In this document: piece after piece, positions 25,500-32,224 of the stretch
How the letters are laid out: every line of letters begins with the position of its first letter
How positions within the stretch are numbered: position 1 is the first letter of the stretch
DNA from: a virus
Reading direction: 5' to 3' (one strand)
IMG/VR virus record: IMGVR_UViG_3300010354_000303
Location: 1-33,806 of that record
Length of the DNA stretch: 33,806 bases
Translations under genes and position numbers: made by a program
Notes under the pieces: model-generated
Database searches by the model: none
Told to the model about the DNA's origin: nothing
The model's input: the letters and a program-made list of their open reading frames with translations, nothing else

Positions 25500-25931
25500 C
25501 TACACCTGGGGGAGCTGCGGCGCCGGGAGCTTCGGCGGCAGGCCGCGCTTCCGCGTCATCGCGTTGGTGATCTCGGAAGCATCGGCGACGAGGAACTCGT
25601 CCTTCGTCTCCGGCTCGGCGACGGCCACCTTGGCCGCCTCGGCGGCGCGACCGGCGTCGATCTTCGCCTTGTCCGCGGGCGAGTACCAGTTGCCGTTCGC
25701 GTCATCGAAGACCCAGCCCTGCGGGCGCCAGTCGTAGATGTTGCGGTGCTCGGCGTCGCCGGTCACGAACTCGATGCCGTTCTTGGTGTTCATCGTCGCC
25801 TGCCAGAGCGAGCCCGCCTTCGTGCTGTACTGCACGGACAGGATCATCGCCTCCTCTTCGTTGCCGTTGAGGTTGCGGCGCACGAAGACATCGCCGAGCT
25901 GGGGACGGGGGAAGAAGTTCGTCAGGGCCAT
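25500..25931 (-). CDS. Small virion/tail accessory protein (143 aa)
   Basis: No family is recognised with certainty. Residues 1-85 are a compact aromatic domain (NFFPRPQLGDVFVRRNLNG, YDWRPQGWVFDDANGNWYSP); the rest is an Ala/Lys/Glu helix and a Pro-rich tail. GAGGAG lies six bases before ATG 25931, within a 41-bp gap that also holds a promoter-like motif and a hairpin. Its place between the 494-aa connector candidate and the propeller-like tail protein suggests a small tail or adaptor component. Confidence 0.6.
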   Translation of the reverse strand: MALTNFFPRPQLGDVFVRRNLNGNEEEAMILSVQYSTKAGSLWQATMNTKNGIEFVTGDAEHRNIYDWRPQGWVFDDANGNWYSPADKAKIDAGRAAEAAKVAVAEPETKDEFLVADASEITNAMTRKRGLPPKLPAPQLPQV

Positions 25932-25956
25932 GAGGTTCTCCTCGGGTTGCCACTAA

Positions 25957-25983
25957 GGTATAACACGAAGGATCACGTCGTGT
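25957..25983 (-). promoter_or_regulatory. Hairpin followed by extended -10-like motif (TGTTATACC)
   Basis: On the minus strand ACACGA (25983-25978) and TCGTGT (25968-25963) form a perfect 6-bp stem with a 9-nt loop that includes the stop codon of the upstream gene. TGTTATACC (25965-25957) overlaps its 3' arm and ends 25 nt before ATG 25931. The hairpin could end or pause upstream transcription while the motif restarts it. There is no long U tract. Confidence 0.35.
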
Positions 25984-27457
25984 CCCTGAACCTCCCGAAC
26001 CGGAAGCGAGCGGTGAATCCGGTGATGGGCATGGGCTCGACCGCACCACCGGGGTTGGCGTAGCGCTTGCGGAAGTGTCGAGCCAGCTCGTTGTAGCGGC
26101 TGAGATGGACGTTCGCGCCCGTCTGGTCCACGCCATCGAGCAGGCTGATGTAGTACAGGCACAGCTCGATGTAGGACATGACCGCGTCGCGCTGGATGGG
26201 CACGGTGTCCTGGTCGTCGACCAGCGCCTTCGGCAGCCGCTGGACGCGCAGGTCGATCTCGTAGCGCTGGTCCTGGTGCGGGAACACCTGGTAGGCGTAG
26301 TAGCCCGTGCTGTGCTTCAGCTCGCGCTGGTAGTCGGGCACCGCGCTGCCGGTCCACGTATACGTGCCGGTCGTCGGCTCGATCTCAGCCAGCAAGTAGA
26401 ACTTCTCGTTCGACTCCACCCGGTCGAAGCCGGTGCCGTACGCCGACGAGGTGAACAGCGCGTCGCGCGCGACGTAGATGCGAATCCGCATCCCGCTCTT
26501 GCCGTAGCGCAGCGTGCCCGTCTCGCCGAAGTCCATCATGGCGTCGATGTTCGCGCCCGTGATGTCGATGACCGCGCCCGGCGTCGTCGCGTGAGACACG
26601 GCAGCGCTGATGGGCGAGGGCGCAGACTCCCAGACGGGGTCGCGGATTCCGCTCGGGGCGGTCGTCCACTCAGGGTCCCGCCGTCCCCAGACGTAGGTGT
26701 AGCAGAACCGGAAGGTGCCTTCCCACTCCGGACCCACCCACGATTCCTTGTCGTCGAGGACGATGGTCGGCGCCTGCGTCGGGGCGGGGATCTGGAAGTG
26801 CCGTCCGCGCCACATGCGGAACGGGTAGCCCTTGTCCTGCCCGCGGAAGTCGATCATGTCCTGACGGGAGGCCCCGCCAGTGTCGATGGCCCAGACCTGC
26901 TGCCGCGTCTCGTCGAAGATGCGGCCCGGCTCCAGAACGCGCATGACGTCGTCGGTGACGAAGAACTCGGGCTGGTGCAGCCGAAACGACATCGCCGTCC
27001 CGCCCAGCGTCCAAGGCCGGTCGATGGAAGCGAAGTAGCCGTTGATGTTGCCGAGCAGGTCCGTCGTCACGAAGAACTCGCGGGACTGACGGCGGTGGAG
27101 CTGACCGTTCACGTCGGTCACCTCGAAGTGCATCGTCCCGTCGAACGTGCCCGTCACGTTGGGCACCCACGGTGCTCCGGGCAGGATGGCCGCTCCAGAC
27201 GAGTCGACGAACTTGAAGACCTTCGGGTCGGCCGTGGCCGCAACGTACGCCTGCACGTTGGCATCGTCGCCCACCACGTCGGGGAGCAGGACGATGTGCT
27301 CGTTGTCGGGGACAACCGCCTCTGGCACGTCGCCAGCGATGCGGTCCAACGCGGTGTTCATGGCCTGCTTGATGCGGCCATCCAGCGTCGGGCCCGTGCT
27401 GTCCCAAGCACGGAAGTTGAAGAGGCGGGCACGAAGCGCACCGAGAGATGTGTCCAT
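25973..27457 (-). CDS. Virion connector/tail protein candidate (494 aa)
   Basis: The 494-aa protein starts MDTSLGALRARLFNFRAW and has an N-terminal helical word IKQAMNTALDRIAGDVPEAVVP that resembles the start of podovirus head-tail or tail-tube components. The centre is beta-rich (FRFCYTYVWGRRDPEW, GKSGMRIRIYVARD). The C-terminal part, VPIQRDAVMSYIELCLYYISLLDG, is helical and ends with an Arg/Phe-rich tail. No catalytic motif is seen. TAGGAGG lies six bases before the ATG. Between the capsid genes and the propeller-like protein, an adaptor or tail-tube role is the best guess from gene order. Confidence 0.55.
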   Translation of the reverse strand: MDTSLGALRARLFNFRAWDSTGPTLDGRIKQAMNTALDRIAGDVPEAVVPDNEHIVLLPDVVGDDANVQAYVAATADPKVFKFVDSSGAAILPGAPWVPNVTGTFDGTMHFEVTDVNGQLHRRQSREFFVTTDLLGNINGYFASIDRPWTLGGTAMSFRLHQPEFFVTDDVMRVLEPGRIFDETRQQVWAIDTGGASRQDMIDFRGQDKGYPFRMWRGRHFQIPAPTQAPTIVLDDKESWVGPEWEGTFRFCYTYVWGRRDPEWTTAPSGIRDPVWESAPSPISAAVSHATTPGAVIDITGANIDAMMDFGETGTLRYGKSGMRIRIYVARDALFTSSAYGTGFDRVESNEKFYLLAEIEPTTGTYTWTGSAVPDYQRELKHSTGYYAYQVFPHQDQRYEIDLRVQRLPKALVDDQDTVPIQRDAVMSYIELCLYYISLLDGVDQTGANVHLSRYNELARHFRKRYANPGGAVEPMPITGFTARFRFGRFRDTT

Positions 27458-27471
27458 GCCCGCCTCCTATT

Positions 27472-27485
27472 CCTGCCGAAGCAGG
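27472..27485 (-). terminator. CCTGC-TTCG-GCAGG hairpin in the capsid/tail gap
   Basis: The minus strand carries a perfect 5-bp stem capped by the stable UUCG tetraloop, 14 bases after the stop of the 178-aa gene and immediately before the TAGGAGG ribosome site of the 494-aa gene. No U tract follows, so full termination is unlikely. It may be an mRNA 3' stabiliser or a partial attenuator that sets capsid-to-tail ratios. Confidence 0.4.
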
Positions 27486-27499
27486 GTTGCTACCTCAGA

Positions 27500-28036
27500 C
27501 TACGGACGGCAGGTGATGTACGCCGAACCCACGGTGCTCGCCGGGATCTGAACGTGCGTGACACCGATGGTCGCGTTCGCGCCGACGCCGCTGTTAGCGG
27601 CGATCTCGACCGAGCCCGCGACGACACTAGACGAAGCGAACGAGGTGTCCGCCGCGAGAGCGCCTGCGCTGTCGTTGAGGATCGAACCCTCGCCGAGCAT
27701 GAGCACCCAGCCGTAGGCACCGACAGAGAACGTCGAGGTAGCGCCCGCCGAGGTGACGTAGGTCTGAGCCACGCCGAGGATTCGGTTGCGCGCGAGGCTC
27801 GCCGTGGCGGTCGCGGTCTGGCCGGTGCCGAGGTTCTGCGCCGTGTTCGCAACCGCGAGAACGACCTGACCCTCGGTCCACGCCGCGGCACCAGCGTTGG
27901 TGACGTAGCGCCACACCTGATCGCCCTTGCCCGTCTGGGAGGCGAGCACAGTGCGCGTGGTGCCGAGCGGGTAGAGCTGAGTAGTATCGAGGACGTTGAC
28001 GTCGTTGCCAAAGACCTGGTTGTTGCTGTAGGACAT
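27500..28036 (-). CDS. Capsid decoration/head-fibre candidate (178 aa)
   Basis: A 178-aa, very Ala/Thr/Ser/Gly/Val-rich protein with few charges and regular beta-strand patterns (TRTVLASQTGKGDQVWRYV, GAYGWVLMLGEG, IGVTHVQIPASTVGSAY). Small proteins of this composition encoded next to the major capsid gene are often head-decoration proteins. It has AAGGAG eight bases before its ATG and lies 45 bp behind the capsid stop. The decoration role is inference from composition and position. Confidence 0.6.
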   Translation of the reverse strand: MSYSNNQVFGNDVNVLDTTQLYPLGTTRTVLASQTGKGDQVWRYVTNAGAAAWTEGQVVLAVANTAQNLGTGQTATATASLARNRILGVAQTYVTSAGATSTFSVGAYGWVLMLGEGSILNDSAGALAADTSFASSSVVAGSVEIAANSGVGANATIGVTHVQIPASTVGSAYITCRP

Positions 28037-28059
28037 GGATGAATCTCCTTGAAGTTTAA

Positions 28060-28071
28060 GAGGTGAACCTC
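28060..28071 (-). terminator. Weak GAGG-TTCA-CCTC hairpin after the capsid gene
   Basis: A short inverted repeat (4-bp stem, 4-nt loop) in the 45-bp gap between capsid and decoration candidate, followed by TCTTAAACTT. It is too weak for a confident terminator but could act as a partial attenuator. Nothing else is seen in the gap except the AAGGAG site. Confidence 0.25.
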
Positions 28072-28081
28072 GTCGCGGTGA

Positions 28082-29140
28082 TTAGACCGCGCCGCCGGAG
28101 ACGCAGCCCTGCGCCGGGGTCTTCGTGCAGATGAGGTTGCCCTGCATCGAGAAGATGGCGGTGACCACGTCCTGGTCGCCAACACGCTCGGTGAACGGCG
28201 TGATGGACGGGGCCTCCATGAGGGGCATCTCGATGAAGTCCGTGTTCAGGATGTAGGTGACGCCGTTGAGGGCGTTCGCCGTGGAGAACCCACCGCCGGT
28301 CGGGTTCAGGTCGATGGACGAGTAGACCTTGGCGACGCCCAGCTCAAGGCCGAGGGTGTTCGTCTTCTCGGTCTTGTCCTCGACGAGCGCGACGCGGACG
28401 AGGGACAGGCGGCTGTCCTCGAAGTTGGTGTAGGTGCCGTCGTCCATGATGACGAGGTCCGGCCCCTTGCCCATGCCACCCGCGTAGTGCGCGCACTGGC
28501 GGTAGGTCTTGCGGAGCGTCGGGAGGCCGTCGGTGGCCCAGGAGGTGATCGCGCCGTACTGGTTGAAGTGGTAGTACGACGAGGACTTCTGGACGCTCTG
28601 GACGGTCTGGTTCTGCGTCGCCGGGGTGGCGAAGTCGAGCAGGCCGTTCGTCACGCCGGTGCCCGAGCCAGCGGAGAAGTCGCCGTTGATGCTCAGGAAG
28701 CCCGCGAGGTCGGCGGTCTGGAAGACCAGGCCACGGGACACGCCGGTGAGGAGGAAGGAGTTGAGGTCGGCCTTCGCGCCCTCAAGCGTGGTCTGCGGGT
28801 ACTCCTCGATGAGACGGATCACCGCGAGCTTGCCGCTGTTGAAGAGCAGCTCCTTCTTCGGGATGTTGATCGCAGCCACGATGCGGTGCGGCTCGACCTG
28901 GAAGCGCTTGGTCTGCTGACGGCGCGTCATGTTGAGAAGCTCGTCGCCGACGAACACGCCAACGCCGCGGGCGGGGGCGCCACCGGCGAAGGAACGCTCG
29001 ATCAGGCTGCCGCCCTCAGAGGGCATGCGAGCCTTGCTCATGAGCGCGTCGAGCAGCTCATTGGAGCGGATGAACGAGTTGATGAGCGGCCCACGGAGGT
29101 CCGCGAACGTGGTGTTGAGGATTTCGGTAGAGATAGCCAT
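28082..29140 (-). CDS. Major capsid protein, HK97-fold candidate (352 aa)
   Basis: ATG 29140 (MAISTEILNTTF) is chosen over the ATG four codons upstream because GGAG lies six bases before it. The 352-aa protein has the expected length. The N-terminal half shows features of HK97-type capsids: an N-terminal helix region (FADLRGPLINSFIRSNELLDAL), a Gly-rich segment like the E-loop (FAGGAPARGVGVFVGDELL), a helical spine-like region (RIVAAINIPKKELLFNSGKLAVIRLI) and an FLLTG turn. The C-terminal half is beta-rich (VYSSIDLNPTGGG, FTERVGDQDVVTAIFSMQGN). Its own long leader and place at the head of the structural genes agree. Assignment rests on pattern and gene order, not on a search. Confidence 0.75.
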   Translation of the reverse strand: MAISTEILNTTFADLRGPLINSFIRSNELLDALMSKARMPSEGGSLIERSFAGGAPARGVGVFVGDELLNMTRRQQTKRFQVEPHRIVAAINIPKKELLFNSGKLAVIRLIEEYPQTTLEGAKADLNSFLLTGVSRGLVFQTADLAGFLSINGDFSAGSGTGVTNGLLDFATPATQNQTVQSVQKSSSYYHFNQYGAITSWATDGLPTLRKTYRQCAHYAGGMGKGPDLVIMDDGTYTNFEDSRLSLVRVALVEDKTEKTNTLGLELGVAKVYSSIDLNPTGGGFSTANALNGVTYILNTDFIEMPLMEAPSITPFTERVGDQDVVTAIFSMQGNLICTKTPAQGCVSGGAV

Positions 29141-29371
29141 CTTGTGCTCCATAGCCGGGGGCAGACGCGAAAAGCGACTCCGACCGGCTGGGTCGAAGGA
29201 ACGGTTGAGGTTCGTGCTTCGCCTGCCCGCTCATGGACTACGGACCCTTACGGGCTACCCGGAGCAACCTTGAGGGGTGCTTGAAGAAAGTAGCACGACC
29301 AGTTGCAAGCGCGCAAGGCCGTGTTACATAAAAAACGCCGCCGCGAGTGGAGGGTCCCCGCACGCCTATGA
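29141..29371 (-). promoter_or_regulatory. Structured 5' leader and promoter region of the capsid gene
   Basis: This is the largest gene-free stretch (231 bp). On the minus strand a weak promoter can be drawn: TTGCGC (29316-29311), 18 nt, TACTTT (29292-29287) preceded by TGC. Downstream, an 8-bp stem with one G-U (29191-29198 with 29178-29185, 5-nt loop) sits inside an outer stem that pairs 29223-29228 with 29159-29164 and continues with five more pairs after a 2-nt bulge. The outer stem ends eight bases before the GGAG site. A six-T run at 29335-29330 follows GC-rich sequence but has no good stem. No ORF is seen here. Confidence 0.45.
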
Positions 29372-29794
29372 TTAGCGGTCCTTGCCCTTGTGGAGCCCGT
29401 GGCGCGCGAACTGCTCGCCCTTCTGGAGGGCGGCGCGCTTGGCGCGGGTAGCCGAGACGAGCTTCTGCATTCCGCCCGGGCTGGAGCGGAGACGCTCGAT
29501 GGCCTTCTTCGGCGCGTAGACCTCGCCGGTCGCCTTCGGTCCCTGCACGCTGGGCTTGCCGGAGGGCGTGCGCCACTCCTGCTTGGTCCAGCGCTTCAGG
29601 CTCTTCTGCGACTTCGACGGGCCGCTCTTGTAGCCGCCGCCTGCCTTCTTGTACTGCTGGGCGACCATCTGCGCCTTGCGGGCGGACCACTGGCCCGGCT
29701 TGCCGCCTTTGCCGCCCGCGAGGACGCGCTTCTTGATGCGCTCCCGCAGTTCGGGGTTGGAGTAGACCTGCTTCAGCGTCTGGCGGCGGTCCAT
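29372..29794 (-). CDS. Basic DUF5872-like protein (140 aa)
   Basis: The 140-aa protein is strongly basic. It has the words NPELRERIKKRVLAGGKGG, PGQWSARKAQMVAQQYKKAG and GGYKSGPSKSQKSLKRWTKQEW, a pattern I associate from memory with the DUF5872 family found in phages and large viruses. Near the C terminus are YAPKKAIERL and an ARHGLHKGKDR tail. Its positive charge suggests contact with DNA or with the virion interior. ATG 29794 overlaps the upstream TGA as TGATG; a GTG one codon earlier is the alternative start. It lies between small basic genes and the capsid gene. Confidence 0.6.
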   Translation of the reverse strand: MDRRQTLKQVYSNPELRERIKKRVLAGGKGGKPGQWSARKAQMVAQQYKKAGGGYKSGPSKSQKSLKRWTKQEWRTPSGKPSVQGPKATGEVYAPKKAIERLRSSPGGMQKLVSATRAKRAALQKGEQFARHGLHKGKDR

Positions 29795-30180
29795 CACTTC
29801 CCTCGCTTGTCGGCCGCCTCCATCTGGCGGACGACCTTGTTGGCCCAGGACTTCCCGGCTTCTCCTCCCCAGAGGAGGCCAGCGACGTACCCCTTGTCTT
29901 CCTTGGGGCTCTTCCCGGCGTCGAGCTTGTAGTCGCTGGCGTGGCGGTCGAAGTACGCCTTCATCCGCTTCACGGTCGACGGGCTCATCGTGGCGCGGGC
30001 CTTGAGGTCACTCGCGCGCTGAACGCCGGAACCGATGCCCTGCGCGGCGGCCTGCTTCACGTCGAGGCCCGCCTTCTGGGACTTCGACTGCTGGCGACGC
30101 AGCATCAGTCCACGCACGGCGGCGGCCGACACGGACTGCGGGGGCTTGAAGTTGATGTGGCCGTACTTGCCGTCAGCCAT
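29794..30180 (-). CDS. Small phage protein with RMKAYFDRH / LLWGGEAG motifs (128 aa)
   Basis: The 128-aa basic protein has the order F-PP (FKPPQSV), GIGSGVQRASDLKARATMS, STVKRMKAYFDRHASD, GYVAGLLWGGEAGKSWANKVVRQM. This pattern ('SGVQRA..L', 'RM..FF.RH', 'LLWGGDAG..WA') is widespread in environmental phages, often next to capsid genes. I believe it is a DUF family (possibly DUF6321) but could not check. Function is not known to me. AAGGAG lies ten bases before the ATG, inside the upstream small gene, with which it overlaps by eight bases. Confidence 0.65.
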   Translation of the reverse strand: MADGKYGHINFKPPQSVSAAAVRGLMLRRQQSKSQKAGLDVKQAAAQGIGSGVQRASDLKARATMSPSTVKRMKAYFDRHASDYKLDAGKSPKEDKGYVAGLLWGGEAGKSWANKVVRQMEAADKRGK

Positions 30181-30310
30181 TGGAGCCGTACTCCTTCTTG
30201 GGTCGGGCCATGACCAACTGCTTGATCATCGCGCGCTTCTGGGCGGCGGGGATGGCCTTGCCCGGCTTCTTGTCGGGCAGGGTGGTGTTCTGCACGTCGG
30301 TGCCGATCAC
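30173..30310 (-). CDS. Small basic protein with KQLVMAR motif (45 aa, GTG start)
   Basis: A frame of 45 codons fills the space between the 128-aa and 72-aa genes. It starts at GTG 30310, which overlaps the upstream stop as GTGA, and ends at 30173, eight bases inside the next gene. Residues 25-36 (KRAMIKQLVMAR) match the C-terminal motif of the 72-aa neighbour (KRMLLKQLVLAR), so the two probably share ancestry. The shared motif is the main evidence that it is coding. The ribosome site is weak, so it may depend on translational coupling. Function unknown. Confidence 0.55.
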   Translation of the reverse strand: MIGTDVQNTTLPDKKPGKAIPAAQKRAMIKQLVMARPKKEYGSNG

Positions 30311-30525
30311 TTCTTCATCTCGCCGAGCGTACGGGCGAGCACGAGCTGCTTGAGCAGCATGCGCTTGGCGGCGGAGAGCTTCTTGTCGCCCTCGCCTTCC
30401 TTCTGAAGCGCGCTGATCTTGGAGCGGACCTCGCCCTTGGGGATCTTCTCCCCGGCCTTGACGCCCATCTTCTCACGCAGAGCACCGGGACGCTTGATGG
30501 CCCCCTGAATCCACTTCTCCGCCAT
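30307..30525 (-). CDS. Small basic phage protein, first gene of the leftward unit (72 aa)
   Basis: The frame is open to 30714, but ATG 30525 has GGAG six bases upstream and begins MAEKWIQGAIKRPGALREKMG. The word WIQxAIKxPGAL is familiar from many environmental phage small proteins located near terminase or capsid genes. The 72-aa product is Lys-rich and helical, with KRMLLKQLVLAR near the C terminus repeated in the next gene. A role in DNA binding or head assembly is possible but not shown. It is transcribed away from the terminase out of a 49-bp gap. Confidence 0.65.
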   Translation of the reverse strand: MAEKWIQGAIKRPGALREKMGVKAGEKIPKGEVRSKISALQKEGEGDKKLSAAKRMLLKQLVLARTLGEMKK

Positions 30526-30574
30526 GTCGCACTCCAGCCCATACCATGATAGCATAGACGTCAGGGAGTCTACC
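30526..30574. promoter_or_regulatory. Divergent intergenic region, bidirectional promoter candidate
   Basis: This 49-bp gap separates the leftward virion genes from terminase. On the plus strand TGATAGCAT (30547-30555) ends 19 nt before the TTG at 30575. On the minus strand TATGCT (30556-30551) lies 25 nt before ATG 30525. The near-palindrome around 30543-30552 could serve both directions. AGGGAG (30563-30568), six bases before TTG, fixes the terminase start. ACTCC at the left side can pair with GGAGT of either ribosome site in the corresponding transcript. Confidence 0.5.
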
Positions 30575-32224
30575 TTGTCCGCACCCGCAAGTCTACCGGG
30601 CGGCGCGAAGATCGCGCAGGTCCCCGGCCTGCACATGGGAAAGGTGAACGCGCTGTTCTCGACCCCATGGGCGTTCGTGTCGATGTGCCAGATCGTCCGA
30701 GAGGACGAGTCCATCGGCTACCTTGAACCGACGAACATCCAGATGAAGTTCTTGCAGGCTTGCTCGGACCACCGCTGGGTGCTCTGCGACAAGTTCCGCC
30801 AGGCGAAGATCACGACGCCGTCCGTCATGCTCTTGCTGCGCGACTGCATGTTCTTGGAGGGCGTGAAGGGCGTGCTCATCGCCGAGCGGCAGGACACGGC
30901 CGAAGACATCTTCGAGCGCATCCTGTTCGCCTACGGGCGCCTGCCGTCGGACGTGAAGGTGCCCGTGCAGGACGGCCGCAAGCCCGGCACGACGCAGATT
31001 CACTTCGTCCATGGCGGCGGCATCAAGGTGCTGACGGCCGGTGGCCGCAGTCCTGCCGTCGGTCGCTCCATCGACCGCCTGCTCATCACCGAGTTCGGTG
31101 AAGCGCAGTGGCAGCGCAAGGCCGCGGCGAACATCTTCCCCGCCGTCAACAAGCGCCAGAACGCCCGCGTCATCTTGGAGTCGACGCCGGGCGCTGCGGG
31201 CAGCCACCACGAGACGATGTGGCACAACGCGCTCGAAGGCAAGGGCCGCTTCCACCCCGTGTTCTTGGAGTGGTGGCTGGACCCGTCGTGTCGCGCGGAC
31301 CCCTCGGGGCTCAAGCCGACCGACGTCGAGCTGGAGTACATGAAGCGCCATCCGGGGATGGACCTTCACAACTTGGCGTTCCGCCGCCTGTCGCTCCAGA
31401 CGGAGATGGCGAACGACGAGCGGCTGTTCACGTCGAAGTACCCGTCCGACCCGTACGACGGCTGGCTCGGCTCCGGCTCTCCGGTCATGCCGGTCGACGT
31501 GCTGAAGAAGAGCTTGGGCGACTCCATCGTTCCGCCGGACCCCACGCAGCGAGGCGCGAGCCTGCTGGAGCGCCCGGTGCAGGGTCGCGCGTACCTCATC
31601 TGCGCGGACCCCGCGGGCTTCGGAAGCGTCGGCGACAACAGCGCGCTGACGGTCTGGGACGCCATCGAGCGCCGCGAGGTCGCCGTGTGGGAAGGCCGCG
31701 AGGACCCGGGTCGTTTCAGCGAGCGGCTCTTGAACCTCCAGCGCTTCTACAACCAAGCGCTCTTGGCGGTCGAGTCCAACGCAGCGGCGTGTATCGCCAT
31801 GCTCAAGGACAAGGGAGCCAAGAACCTGCTCTGGACCGACCGCAACCACCCCGGCTGGTACGCCACCGAGAAGCGGGTGCAGGAAGGCGAGGCCCGCTTG
31901 GTTCGCATGCTGCGCGAGGACGAGCTGACCATCCGCTCGCGTCCGCTGCTGCACCAGCTCATCAACTACGACGGCAACCGGACGAAGCGGTCCGCCAACA
32001 GCGACGGCACCACGCACCACTTCGACTTGGCGCGCACCGCGGTCATGGCCGCGGACATTCTCTCTCGCCGCCGGTTCACCAGCGACGAAGCGCCTGTGCC
32101 CGTGCAGAACTACGCGCCTGCCGACGAAGCTCGCGTTACCATCGCAGACCTCGACCGTTTCAAGCATCATGAGCGGGCAGCCTCGCGGAATCCCTTCAAG
32201 CCCATCGCTCGGGAGTGGACATGA
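30575..32224 (+). CDS. terL: Terminase large subunit (549 aa, TTG start)
   Basis: Motor of DNA packaging: an ATPase that drives DNA through the portal and a nuclease that cuts the concatemer. TTG 30575 has AGGGAG six bases upstream; ATG 30524 would lie across the neighbour's start with no ribosome site. In the 549-aa numbering: Walker A-like KFRQAKITT at 73-81 (Ala in place of the usual Gly before Lys); Walker B-like LLITEFGE at 169-176 with catalytic-type Glu near 173; coupling motif ESTP near 202-205. The RNase H-like nuclease shows ICADPAG with Asp 345, AVESN with Glu 400, and HHFDLA with Asp 484. The TGA overlaps the portal ATG. Confidence 0.88.
   Translation: MSAPASLPGGAKIAQVPGLHMGKVNALFSTPWAFVSMCQIVREDESIGYLEPTNIQMKFLQACSDHRWVLCDKFRQAKITTPSVMLLLRDCMFLEGVKGVLIAERQDTAEDIFERILFAYGRLPSDVKVPVQDGRKPGTTQIHFVHGGGIKVLTAGGRSPAVGRSIDRLLITEFGEAQWQRKAAANIFPAVNKRQNARVILESTPGAAGSHHETMWHNALEGKGRFHPVFLEWWLDPSCRADPSGLKPTDVELEYMKRHPGMDLHNLAFRRLSLQTEMANDERLFTSKYPSDPYDGWLGSGSPVMPVDVLKKSLGDSIVPPDPTQRGASLLERPVQGRAYLICADPAGFGSVGDNSALTVWDAIERREVAVWEGREDPGRFSERLLNLQRFYNQALLAVESNAAACIAMLKDKGAKNLLWTDRNHPGWYATEKRVQEGEARLVRMLREDELTIRSRPLLHQLINYDGNRTKRSANSDGTTHHFDLARTAVMAADILSRRRFTSDEAPVPVQNYAPADEARVTIADLDRFKHHERAASRNPFKPIAREWT

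Noticed and set aside
23553-28042. Two long plus-strand frames (836 and 655 codons) opposite tail and connector genes
   Set aside because: Same Arg/Asp/Val/His-rich shadow composition, no ribosome-site support, and they cross several real gene boundaries including gaps.
29330-29353. Six-T run after GC-rich sequence on the minus strand as an intrinsic terminator before the capsid leader
   Set aside because: The best stem I can draw has five pairs with one G-U and ends seven bases before the T run, which is too weak for a confident call.
30526-30714. N-terminal extension of the 72-aa protein across the divergent gap into terL
   Set aside because: It would overlap the terminase coding region and lacks a ribosome site. 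ATG 30525 has GGAG at proper spacing.
30593-32170. A 525-codon minus-strand frame opposite the terminase
   Set aside because: The plus frame carries all terminase motifs; the minus frame is Val/Arg/His-rich without motifs.
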